Assembly: GCF_003148825.1 (NCBI RefSeq)
Contig: NZ_QGGZ01000019.1
Span: 1-64,000 of the forward strand
DNA length: 64,000 nucleotides
Direction of reading: 5' to 3'
From: Streptomyces sp. CG 926
GTDB lineage: Bacteria; Actinomycetota; Actinomycetes; Streptomycetales; Streptomycetaceae
The notes under the pieces were generated by a model. That model was not told where the DNA came from. It searched no databases and saw nothing but the letters and a program-made list of their open reading frames with translations. This document shows, one piece after another, positions 52,940 to 60,789 of the stretch. Numbering within the stretch: position 1 is the first letter of the stretch; each line of letters starts with the position of its first letter. A program made the position numbers and the translations under genes.

Positions 52940-52979
52940 GGTGCACAACTCCAGGTTCGGCCCGGCCCGCTGACGGCCA

Positions 52980-53040
52980 GGTTCGGTTTTGATCGAACCT
53001 TAAGCTGACACAGGGATAGGTATGATGCAACTCGTACCTA
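52980..53040. promoter_or_regulatory. Two inverted repeats upstream of the exporter
   Basis: GGTTCG-N8-CGAACC (52980-52999) and TAGGTA-N12-TACCTA (53017-53040). Both lie within 101 bp upstream of the exporter ATG, in a local AT-rich patch. Confidence 0.55.
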
Positions 53041-53207
53041 AGGGGGGAGGGTGCGCTGCTCGGCGGGCACGGAGGAGCGGCCTGCGCCTCCTCCGCCCCG
53101 GCCCTTCCCCCGACCCCTCCCCCGACCCTGAGCGTGGCTCCGCCGGTCGTCGCGGACCCCGTACGCGATCTTGAGACCACGAACGGTCCGTGGCAGGCTC
53201 GTGCCGC

Positions 53208-53804
53208 ATGATCGATGAATTCGCGAAGGACAACCTGCACGGGAGACTGCGGCGGGACCGTGAGTCGCTGCTCTGGAAACTCGACGGCTTGTCCGAGTAC
53301 GACGCCCGCCGACCTTTGACGGCGACCGGGACCAACCTCCTCGGCCTGGTCAAACACGTGGCCACCGTCGAAGCCAGGTACTTCGGCGAGGTCTTCGACC
53401 GCCCCTCCCCCGAACCGCTGCCCCGGTGGCAGGACTCCGACGGCAGCGATCTGTGGGCGACCGAGGACGAGACCCGCGACCGGATCATCGGCTTCTACCG
53501 GCGCACGTGGGAACACTCGGACGCGACGATCGACGAGCTCCCCCTCGACGCCCCGGGCCACGTGCCGTGGTGGCCCGGGCCTCACGCCGACACCAACCTG
53601 TTCGCCGTCATGGTCCATGTCCTCGGCGAGTCCGTCCGACATGCCGGACAGGCCGACATCCTGCGCGAGGGCCTCGACGGACGGACCGGGTTGCGCGCCG
53701 AACACGAGGGGCGGATCGACGAGGAAGCCCGCGCGGCCCACCGCGCGAAGATCGAGCAGGCCGCCAGGTCGGCCGCCGGAACGGCCGCACCCGTCAAGGC
53801 CTGA
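53208..53804 (+). CDS. DinB/MST family protein
   Basis: A 198-residue four-helix protein of the DinB (DUF664) group. The first metal His is in GLVKHVATVEARYFG, and the second pair is in VHVLGESVRHAGQADILRE. Members include mycothiol- and bacillithiol-dependent transferases acting on toxic or reactive compounds. Monocistronic; ATG chosen at the conserved N-terminus. Confidence 0.88.
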   Translation: MIDEFAKDNLHGRLRRDRESLLWKLDGLSEYDARRPLTATGTNLLGLVKHVATVEARYFGEVFDRPSPEPLPRWQDSDGSDLWATEDETRDRIIGFYRRTWEHSDATIDELPLDAPGHVPWWPGPHADTNLFAVMVHVLGESVRHAGQADILREGLDGRTGLRAEHEGRIDEEARAAHRAKIEQAARSAAGTAAPVKA

Positions 53805-54007
53805 GGTCACCTCACGGATCCCGATGAACTCCGGGAACCGGCTGCCCCGTTGCCGCCCGCGGGTGCCACCCGTCGCTCGTCCCCGGCCCGCAAGGTGGTG
53901 GGACCGCTCCGCGCGCCGTGGAGGATGGGGGCACGGACGGGCCGAGCACGGCGCCCTCCTCCGGCAGGCATCGGGTCGCACCGACGCCGCGGCCGAGCCG
54001 TGGGGTA

Positions 54008-54165
54008 TGGTTGATCTTGTACTCGCGGCCGGGATATTGGTCGGCGGGCTCGCGTTGGTGGTCCAAGGAAAGACACCCCACTTCCCGTGGGGGGATGCAG
54101 GTGCAAGGCCTGCCCAGCGCTCGATCAAGGCCCCGGCCTCCGCAAGGAGACCGGGGCCTCAGCCG
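54008..54165 (+). ncRNA. Possible structured small RNA or short ORF with terminator
   Basis: Three consecutive hairpins: CCCCAC-N4-GTGGGG (near 54070-54090), GCAGG-N7-CCTGC (about 54094-54110) and the terminator at 54128-54159. The same stretch also encodes MVDLVLAAGILVGGLALVV, a possible membrane peptide, without a good ribosome site. I see no other gene in 53805-54272. Confidence 0.3.
54128..54159. terminator. Terminator hairpin
   Basis: AGGCCCCGG pairs with CCGGGGCCT, and an inner CTCC-GCAA-GGAG stem closes the loop. Confidence 0.7.
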
Positions 54166-54272
54166 TGTCCGAGCCCTGCTCCATCTCTCGGGTCGGGCTC
54201 GACGCCTCGCCCGGTCCCGGGCGTGAGAGCCGCGCGCCGCGGCAGCGCCGGTGCCGGTGACGGTGCCGGTGC

Positions 54273-55124
54273 TCAGCGGCGGTATGCGGCTGTCGCGATC
54301 TCGACGAACGACCGGATCAACGGGTTGGTGTCTCCCTGGTTGGACACCGCCACCACTCGGCTCGGCGTCATGTCGATCAGCGGTACCACGGTGAACTCCG
54401 CGGGCAGGTCGTGTCCGAGCGGGGCCACGCCGACCGTGCCGTTCCACAGCACGGCCTGCAGGCATTCCTGGACGGCACGCACCACCGGTCCCTCGCGCGG
54501 CCTGCCACCGTTCCAGTACGACTGCCAGACGGGGTCCGTGCCCTGCGGGAACTGGAACCAGCGGCGGTCGTCCAGCTCGGCGAGCCGCAGCTGATCGCGG
54601 CGGGCCAGCGGATCGTCGGCGCGCAGGACCACGCCGACCGGATCGCTCCGCAGCGTACGCACCGTCAGGGCCCTCTCGTCGAACGGCGCACGGGTGAGGG
54701 CGACGTCGACCAGGCCGGCGCGCAGTCCGCACGTCGGGTCGGTCAGATCGGTGTCGCGGATGCGGATGTCGACCCGGGGATGGTGTCGGCGGTAGGCGGC
54801 GGCCAGTCTGGCCAGTCCCGGGTCGGTACCGTCGCCCAGGATGCCGACGGTGACGGTGGTGACGCCGGCTGCCGCGCTCACGCGTTCCCGGACGCGGTCG
54901 GCGTGGTCGAGCAGGGCTCGCGCCTCGTCGAGCAGCACCGTGCCGACCGCGGTGAGCGTCGCGCCGGTGGTCGAGCGGGTGAAGAGCGGCACCCCGACCT
55001 CGGCTTCCAACTGCTTGATCGCCCGGCTCAGCGGCGGCTGACTCATGTGCAGTCGGGTGGCGGCCCGGCCGAAGTGGAGTTCCTCGGCGACCGCCACGAA
55101 GTAGCGCAAGGTTCGTAGCTCCAC
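54273..55124 (-). CDS. LysR-family transcriptional regulator
   Basis: A 283-residue LysR protein. The winged HTH is at 1-60 (LHFGRAATRLHMSQPPLSRAIKQLE) and the effector domain runs from about 90 to 280. It is divergent from the cupin gene, with an operator between them, the standard LysR layout in which the regulator controls its neighbour and itself. GTG start. Confidence 0.92.
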   Translation of the reverse strand: MELRTLRYFVAVAEELHFGRAATRLHMSQPPLSRAIKQLEAEVGVPLFTRSTTGATLTAVGTVLLDEARALLDHADRVRERVSAAAGVTTVTVGILGDGTDPGLARLAAAYRRHHPRVDIRIRDTDLTDPTCGLRAGLVDVALTRAPFDERALTVRTLRSDPVGVVLRADDPLARRDQLRLAELDDRRWFQFPQGTDPVWQSYWNGGRPREGPVVRAVQECLQAVLWNGTVGVAPLGHDLPAEFTVVPLIDMTPSRVVAVSNQGDTNPLIRSFVEIATAAYRR

Positions 55125-55131
55125 GCTGCAA

Positions 55132-55150
55132 CGATACCCATGAGGTATCG
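55132..55150. promoter_or_regulatory. LysR operator
   Basis: CGATACC-N5-GGTATCG, a perfect 7-bp inverted repeat containing ATACC-N5-GGTAT, fits the T-N11-A LysR box. It is 8 bp before the regulator start and 56 bp before the cupin ATG. Confidence 0.75.
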
Positions 55151-55205
55151 GCGCTGCGGAACAGGTCTTGGACACCGGTGGAGTTCGGGCGGTGCACTCG
55201 TGCAC

Positions 55206-55700
55206 ATGACCGAAGAAATGAAGAGCAGCGCGCCGCAGGCCGATCCCGCCGTGTCGGTGGTGGGTCCCGGCGAGGGCGAGACGATCGTTCTGGGCGACAC
55301 CCGCATGCGTGTGTTGGAGGACGGCAGCCACACCGGGCACCGCCTCGCGATCGCCGAGTCCGTCCTCGCACCGCACTCGCAGGGTCCGCCGCAGCACCGC
55401 CACGGCCGGCACGACGAGGGCTTCTACGTCCTCTCCGGCACCGTGCGGTTCACGGTCGGGGACGAGGAGCACGACGCCACCACGGGAACGCTCGTCATGG
55501 TTCCGCCCGGCACCCCGCACACCTTCGCGAACCCGACCGACCGACCCGCCGTCATGCTCAGCACGTTCACGCCCGATCTGTACGTGCAGTACTTCCGCGA
55601 CCTTCAGGAGGTGCTCGCCGCCGGCCGGCCGCCGACGCCGCAGGACAACATCGACGCGATGAGCCGTTACGCGACACGGCCCGCCACCGACCTCGCCTGA
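55206..55700 (+). CDS. Cupin-domain protein
   Basis: A 164-residue single cupin. Motif 1 is QHRHGRHDEGFYVLSG (metal ligands His, His and Glu) and motif 2 is PPGTPHTFANP. Metal-binding dioxygenase, isomerase or sensor; substrate unknown. Probably regulated by the divergent LysR protein. Confidence 0.88.
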   Translation: MTEEMKSSAPQADPAVSVVGPGEGETIVLGDTRMRVLEDGSHTGHRLAIAESVLAPHSQGPPQHRHGRHDEGFYVLSGTVRFTVGDEEHDATTGTLVMVPPGTPHTFANPTDRPAVMLSTFTPDLYVQYFRDLQEVLAAGRPPTPQDNIDAMSRYATRPATDLA

Positions 55701-55770
55701 AGCCGACGGGGCGGAACGGGGCGGAGCGGCCCCGGCCGGCCCTCCTTCTGGGCACTCGACGCAATCGACA

Positions 55771-55792
55771 GGCCCCCGGCGGACCGGGGGCC
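55771..55792. terminator. Terminator between cupin and DoxX genes
   Basis: GGCCCCCGG-CGGA-CCGGGGGCC, a perfect 9-bp stem and tetraloop, 70 bp after the cupin stop. Confidence 0.75.
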
Positions 55793-55807
55793 CCATGAAC
55801 GGGAACC

Positions 55808-56167
55808 ATGAACATCGCCTATGGGATCGTCGCGGGACTGCTCGCGCTCTTCTACTTCTACGCGGGCACGCTGAAGGTGATCCGCAGCCGTGATCAGCTC
55901 CGACCGATGATGGCGTGGGTCGACCGCATGCCGTTGCCCGCCGTCAGGGCGCTGGGGGCGGTCGAAATACTCGGCGCGGCCGGTCTGGTCCTGCCACCGC
56001 TGACCGGCATCGCCCTCTGGTCGGCGGCGGCCGCGGCCATAGGCTTCGTCCTTCTGCAGGCCGGTGCGATCGCCGTTCATCTGACCGGCGAGGACCGCCG
56101 GGTCACACTCAACGTCGTACTCACCGCCATGGCGGCCGTGACCGTCCTGTTGGCCACCGGGCTGTGA
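55808..56167 (+). CDS. DoxX family membrane protein
   Basis: A 119-residue protein with four membrane helices. FYFYAGTLKVIRSRDQ and LGAVEILGAAGLVLPPLTGIALW are the DoxX signatures. Members are linked to quinone or thiosulfate redox and to stress. The start directly follows GGGAACC. Confidence 0.85.
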   Translation: MNIAYGIVAGLLALFYFYAGTLKVIRSRDQLRPMMAWVDRMPLPAVRALGAVEILGAAGLVLPPLTGIALWSAAAAAIGFVLLQAGAIAVHLTGEDRRVTLNVVLTAMAAVTVLLATGL

Positions 56168-56397
56168 CCGTGGGCCCGGTCCTTCACCGGCGGAGGCGAC
56201 ACGAACACGGCACGGGACACGGCACGGGACACGGGACTGGACGCCTTCGGCCGAGGCCCGCTGTCACACCGTCGTGCCGTCGTGCCGTCGTGCGACTCGG
56301 TCGTCGTGCCGTCGCGTGCGGTCGGCGGTTTTCGGGACCTCGCGTGCCAGGATGCCCGGGACACGACCGCCGGCACGTCGACAGGCAGGACCCAGCC

Positions 56398-56748
56398 ATG
56401 ATCAGCGGTGCACACGTCGTTCTCCACAGTCAGGACGCCGAGGCGGACCGTGCCTTCATCCGTGACGTCCTGGGCTTTCCCGGCGTCGACGCGGGTGGCG
56501 GTTGGCTGATCTTCCAGCTGCCCCCGGCCGAGGTGGCCGTGCACCCGGCCGACGGACCACCTCGGCACGAGCTGTTCCTGATGTGCGACGACCTCGATTC
56601 CCAGCTCGACGAGTTCCGCGCCCGCGGCGTCGAGATCACCCGCCCGATCGGCGAACAGCGCTGGGGCAGACTGACGGCGATCCGCCTGCCCAGCGGCGCC
56701 GAACTCCCCCTGTACGAACCGCTGCACCCCGTCGCCCACGGTCGGTGA
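56398..56748 (+). CDS. VOC (glyoxalase-like) protein
   Basis: A 116-residue vicinal-oxygen-chelate fold protein. AHVVLHSQDAEADRAFIRDV begins the first beta-alpha-beta unit, and LFLMCDDLDSQLDEFRARGV the second. Metal-site residues are only partly present (His6, His57, Glu109), so it may be a binding protein rather than an enzyme. Confidence 0.83.
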   Translation: MISGAHVVLHSQDAEADRAFIRDVLGFPGVDAGGGWLIFQLPPAEVAVHPADGPPRHELFLMCDDLDSQLDEFRARGVEITRPIGEQRWGRLTAIRLPSGAELPLYEPLHPVAHGR

Positions 56749-56840
56749 CACCACCGGCCCCGCCGGTCGCAGGACGGCCCACCGTTCGGTGGCGCCGCCT
56801 CGGCCGGGGCGGGGTCGGTGGGGTGCGCCCTCGCCCCGGG

Positions 56841-57692
56841 TCAGTTGTCCACGCGGTGCTTGCCGAGCCGGGCGACCATCTCGGGGTCGCGGTGGTAGAA
56901 GAACACCGACGCGCCGGTGTCGAGCGCGCCGATCCGGGCCATCTCGTCGTCGCCGAGTTCGAAGTCGAAGACATCGAGGTTCTGCGCCATACGGCCGGGG
57001 TCGACGGACTTCGGGATCGTGACGATGTCGCGCTGGATCAGCCAGCGGAGCACGACCTGGGCGGCGGACTTGTCGTGCGCCGTGCCGATCTCGCCGAGGA
57101 CGGGGTGGGTGAACAGGTTGTTCCTGCCTTCGGCGAAGCCGCCCCAGGACTGGTGCTGGACACCGTGCTCGCGCATGAGGTCGTGGTCGGCGGTGCGCTG
57201 GAAGAACGGGTGGGTCTCGATCTGGTTGACCGCCGGGACGATCTCGTTGTGGAGGATGAGGTCCAGGAGGCGGTCGGGGTAGAAGTTGGAGACGCCGATC
57301 GCCCTGGCCAGGCCCTCCCGGCCCAGGTCCTCCATGGCGCGCCACTGGCCGTGGACGTCGCCGAACGGCTGGTGCATCAGGTACAGGTCGACGTGGTCCA
57401 GGCCCAGCTCGGCCAGGGACCTCTCGAAGGCGCGGCGGGTGTTGTCCTGGGCGGGGGCGTCCTGGACCCACAGCTTGGTGGTGACGAACAGTTCCTCGCG
57501 CGGGATGCCGGAGGCCTTGACGGCGCGGCCGACGGCTTCCTCGTTGCCGTACGCGGCCGCGGTGTCGAGCTGCCGGTAGCCGGCGGCGAGGGCGTCGGTG
57601 ACGGCACGCTCGGTCTGCTCCGGCGGGATCTGGTAGACGCCGAAGCCGAGGATCGGCATCCGGGTGCCGTTGTTGAGAGTGACGCTGTGCAT
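56841..57692 (-). CDS. Aldo/keto reductase
   Basis: A 283-residue (beta/alpha)8 NADPH reductase of the bacterial 2,5-diketogluconate-reductase group. The catalytic tetrad is Asp in QLDTAAAYGNE, Tyr48, Lys in VTTKLW and His in YLMHQPFG. IPKSVDPGRMAQNLDVFDF is the NADPH site. The usual HSPL/W motif is HQSWGGF here. Confidence 0.9.
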   Translation of the reverse strand: MHSVTLNNGTRMPILGFGVYQIPPEQTERAVTDALAAGYRQLDTAAAYGNEEAVGRAVKASGIPREELFVTTKLWVQDAPAQDNTRRAFERSLAELGLDHVDLYLMHQPFGDVHGQWRAMEDLGREGLARAIGVSNFYPDRLLDLILHNEIVPAVNQIETHPFFQRTADHDLMREHGVQHQSWGGFAEGRNNLFTHPVLGEIGTAHDKSAAQVVLRWLIQRDIVTIPKSVDPGRMAQNLDVFDFELGDDEMARIGALDTGASVFFYHRDPEMVARLGKHRVDN

Positions 57693-58141
57693 GGGGTCTG
57701 TCTTCCTTGTCGCTCGGTGTGAGGTGTCGTCGTCCGGATGTGGGGGCCGGCCGCCGACGATACGGCCGTCCCGCCGGATGGTGGGGCTGATGTCGCCGGA
57801 GGCGTCCACGGTCCCCCGTTCGAGGTCCGTCGTCCACCGACCGGGGTGCGCAACCGGTCGGCACCGGGCGCGGCGGTCGGCACCGGGCGCGGCACCGCGG
57901 TGAGGGTTCGGCTCGTTCCGGGTCGGCCCGCCCCGCCGTGGGCGGGAGTCGCGTCGGTGCCGGTCGGCGGGTGCCGGGTGCCCTCCGGTCGGTCGGGATG
58001 CTCGTTGCGCTGAAAGGATGCAGTCGTCGAGCAGCAGGCCGTGCGTAGGGATCACGGCGGCCCCATCGTGCGTTGAACCGTACGAGGATGCGCTGCAGGC
58101 CGGCGCACCGCGTCGCCGGCCCGTGTGATGAGGAGGATTCG
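57693..58141. other. 449-bp gap, divergent promoters only
   Basis: Between the aldo/keto reductase and the 264-residue protein, on opposite strands. No further gene or strong repeat seen. Confidence 0.5.
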
Positions 58142-58936
58142 ATGCACGCCGCCGAGGAGAACCGGCAGGAGCTGGACTCGGTCAGCGTCCTGAACGCGAA
58201 GAGGACGCTGCTCCAGTTGCTCGGTCGGGCGGGGGTCTTCGCCGATGACGCGGAGGGTCTGATCGCCCTGGTCGAGGCGGGTGCCCTGGCCGGCGCGTGC
58301 GAGGAGCTCGGCGCGTCGGGCGGGTCCGTGCCGGGGGGCGAGGGCGAGCCGTACGAGCCGTACGAGTCGGGCCGGCGGGACGGTGCCCGTGCCGTCACCG
58401 ACGAGCTCGGCGCGATCGCGGAACGGGCGCTGCGGCAGGCCGTCGACCCCGACGGACCGGGCGCCGCTTCGGCCTCCCGGTCGCCGGTCGGGCGGATCGA
58501 GGTGGAGCAGGCGAAGGCGGCCGTCACCCCGCTCCACCTCGCCTTCACCGCGGCCTCCGACCTCGACCCGGAGGTCACCGAGGAGGTGCTGCGGGCCGTC
58601 CTCGGCACGATGACGCCGTGGCAGAGGGCCCGGTACGCCGGCCGGCTGGCGGATTTCGCCGCGTCGCACCGGGCCCGTCTGGAGCGGTTGTACGTGGAGT
58701 ACGGGCCCGGCAGTGCCACCGCCGTCCACAGCCGTTACTCCCTTCTGCACTCGGCCACCGGTGTCGCCGTGCTGGAGCGGCTCGCCACGCGGCCGGCCGC
58801 GTTGCGGGAGGAGTGGGAGGCCGCCGAGCTGCCGCCCGCCTGGCTGGACGGTCCGATGCGGGCCTGGGAGGCGGTGGGCCGCCCCCGGGACGGCGGTGGC
58901 GGTGAGGGAGGCGGGGGCGGGGGCGGCGTGCTCTAG
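58142..58936 (+). CDS. Hypothetical helical protein, 264 aa
   Basis: Soluble and mostly helical, with a central GGSVPGGEGEPYEPYESG hinge and a C-terminal glycine-only tail (GGGGEGGGGGGG). No family recognised. Its TAG overlaps the convergent amidohydrolase stop in CTAG (58933-58936), so the two genes share their last four bases. Confidence 0.72.
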   Translation: MHAAEENRQELDSVSVLNAKRTLLQLLGRAGVFADDAEGLIALVEAGALAGACEELGASGGSVPGGEGEPYEPYESGRRDGARAVTDELGAIAERALRQAVDPDGPGAASASRSPVGRIEVEQAKAAVTPLHLAFTAASDLDPEVTEEVLRAVLGTMTPWQRARYAGRLADFAASHRARLERLYVEYGPGSATAVHSRYSLLHSATGVAVLERLATRPAALREEWEAAELPPAWLDGPMRAWEAVGRPRDGGGGEGGGGGGGVL

Positions 58937-60372
58937 CCGGCCGCGCGCAGTCGGGTCGCGGCCGTCTCCGCCTCCCGTACGACGCGCTGCGTGTCGACGC
59001 CGACGAGGCGGCCGTCGAACTTCAGGGGCCGCCCGTCCACGAACACGGCCTCGACGTTCTCGGGCCGTGCGTTGAAGACGGTCTGGCCGACCCAGTCGAA
59101 ACGCGGCGCGAAGTTCAGGGCGGCCGGGTCGACGACCACGACGTCGGCCCGTTTTCCGGGGGTCAGGGAGCCCGTCCGGTCGGCGATGCCCAGGGCTTCG
59201 GCGCCGCCGAGGGTGGCCATCCGTAGGACGTCGTGGACCTGCGGGAAGACCTGGGCCTGCGTGGCGCGGGCGCGTTGCAGGCCGATGGCCGTCTTCATCA
59301 GCGCGTGGAAGTCCGAGCTGTCGTTGGTGCCGCCGTCCAGGCCGAGGCCGACCTTGACGCCTCGGCGCCCGAATTCGGTCAGCCGCATGATGCCGGAGGC
59401 CAGCCGCATGTTGCTGAGCGGGCAGTGCGCCGCGCGGACGTCGTGCGCGGCGACGGCGGCGATCTCGTCGTCGGTGAGGTGGATCGCGTGGTTGATCAAG
59501 AGCCTCGGACCGAGGGCGCCGATGTCGGTGAGGACTCCGATGGGGTCGTCGGCGCGCTGCTCGGGGCGTTCCAGGACGTGGGAGTTGAGCATGACCCCGA
59601 GGTCCTGGGCGGCTTCCCAGTGCGCGTGGTTGAGGTGTTGGACGGCTCGCGCCGCGTGCGTGGCGACCTGGAAGTCGGCGAGCGGGACGGGGTCGAGGAG
59701 TTCCTTCTTCACCTTGGCGACCAACGTCGGGTCGCTTTCGGAGGGGAACATCGCGTAGGTGAACCGCACTCCGGTCGCGGCGAGGGCCCGTACGTAGCTC
59801 TCGATGAGGTCGTAGGAGAAGATGTCCACCCAGTCCACGAGGCTGGTCACCCCCGACTGGACGGCGTCGAGGGCGGCGAGGCGTACGAAGCTGTGCAGGG
59901 CCTGGGGGGTGAGCCGGCCGCGCTGGGGGTCGGTACATCGGGTGAACCAGCCGAACAGGTCCCCGTCGGTGCAGCCCCCGCGGATGACGGCCTGCCAGAG
60001 GTGGGTGTGGGTGTCGACGAACCCCGGCATGACCAGCTTGCCCGAAACGTCCACGACGCGGGCGCCGGGCGGGGGCCGCAGGCCCGTGCCGACGGCGGCG
60101 ATGGTGCCGCCCCGCATCAGGACGTCGGCGCTCTCCAGGGCGCCGAGGGTGCCGCTGCCGAGGGTCGGGTCCATGGTGAGGACGAGGGAGGCGCCCCGCA
60201 GCAGGACGGTCGGACCGGCCGGCACGTCCGGGCCAGCCGGGGCGGCCGGGGCGGAGGGGCGTTCGGGGCGGGTGGTGATGCCGAGGGCGAGCGGGGTGGC
60301 GGCGGCCAGGCCGAGGCCGGTGAGGACGGAGCGGCGGCTGTGGGCCGGCGAAGGTGTGGGGGACGACTGCAT
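58933..60372 (-). CDS. Tat-exported amidohydrolase
   Basis: A 479-residue metal-dependent hydrolase of the SsnA/TrzN/cytosine-deaminase group. A Tat signal (SRRSVLTGLGLAAATPLAL) predicts folded export, which is unusual for these normally cytoplasmic deaminases. Metal residues: DTHTHLW (HxH), a His in LNSHVLERPE, HCPLSNM, and GLDGGTNDSS with the Asp. It probably deaminates or dechlorinates a heterocycle outside the membrane (inference). Confidence 0.88.
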   Translation of the reverse strand: MQSSPTPSPAHSRRSVLTGLGLAAATPLALGITTRPERPSAPAAPAGPDVPAGPTVLLRGASLVLTMDPTLGSGTLGALESADVLMRGGTIAAVGTGLRPPPGARVVDVSGKLVMPGFVDTHTHLWQAVIRGGCTDGDLFGWFTRCTDPQRGRLTPQALHSFVRLAALDAVQSGVTSLVDWVDIFSYDLIESYVRALAATGVRFTYAMFPSESDPTLVAKVKKELLDPVPLADFQVATHAARAVQHLNHAHWEAAQDLGVMLNSHVLERPEQRADDPIGVLTDIGALGPRLLINHAIHLTDDEIAAVAAHDVRAAHCPLSNMRLASGIMRLTEFGRRGVKVGLGLDGGTNDSSDFHALMKTAIGLQRARATQAQVFPQVHDVLRMATLGGAEALGIADRTGSLTPGKRADVVVVDPAALNFAPRFDWVGQTVFNARPENVEAVFVDGRPLKFDGRLVGVDTQRVVREAETAATRLRAAG

Positions 60373-60664
60373 GGCGTAGTACCTCCCGAGGGCTCAGAAC
60401 GGAAGGCCCGCCCGGGTGACGCCGGGTGAGGGTGCGTCGGACAGGGCGGGAGAACACACGCAGCATTCCCGGCGTACTGTCATTCGATAGACGTTTCGCG
60501 GAAAACTTTTTCCGTTCCGGTCGCCTCTCGGTCATCCGTCGGTCATCCGACTCCCCTGCTTGTCCGCGTCCGAGGGCGGAAGATGACGCTCCGTCGGGGT
60601 GTCCGGTGCACGCTCCCGCGGCCGGTCGCGGGGCCCGGGCGGGGCGGGGCGGATCGCAAATGCG

Positions 60665-60694
60665 TTGTGCGGGCGTCGGCCCGCCGGCTAGGTT
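60665..60694 (+). promoter_or_regulatory. Sigma-70-type promoter
   Basis: TTGTGC (60665-60670) and TAGGTT (60689-60694), 18 bp apart, close to the HrdB consensus. The predicted start, about 60701, is only about 14 nt ahead of the tRNA-like structure. The rest of 60373-60714 shows no gene. Confidence 0.55.
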
Positions 60695-60714
60695 TCACAC
60701 CACGACCACGACCA

Positions 60715-60789
60715 CGACGTGTAGCTCAGCAGCAGAGCGCCGGGCTTGCTTCCCGGAGGGCGCAGGGGCGGAACCTGCCACGTCGGCCA
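60715..60789 (+). ncRNA. tRNA-shaped leader with encoded CCA
   Basis: All 21 cloverleaf pairs are Watson-Crick: acceptor 60715-60721 with 60779-60785 (7 bp), D stem 60724-60727 with 60735-60738 (4), anticodon stem 60740-60744 with 60752-60756 (5) and T stem 60762-60766 with 60774-60778 (5). T8 and A9, a 5-nt variable loop, discriminator G and CCA (60787-60789) follow tRNA rules. The anticodon loop CTTGCTT would read TGC (Ala). But the D loop (AGCAGCA) lacks GG and the T loop (GGCGGAA) is not TTCRANY. The A of CCA is the A of the next gene's ATG. It is probably a tRNA mimic in the mRNA leader, not a working tRNA. Confidence 0.75.

Noticed and set aside
60715..60789. A functional tRNA-Ala (TGC) gene
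   Set aside because: The T loop is GGCGGAA instead of TTCRANY, the D loop lacks GG, and the third acceptor pair is A-T, not the G-U that AlaRS needs. Kept as a tRNA-like leader.
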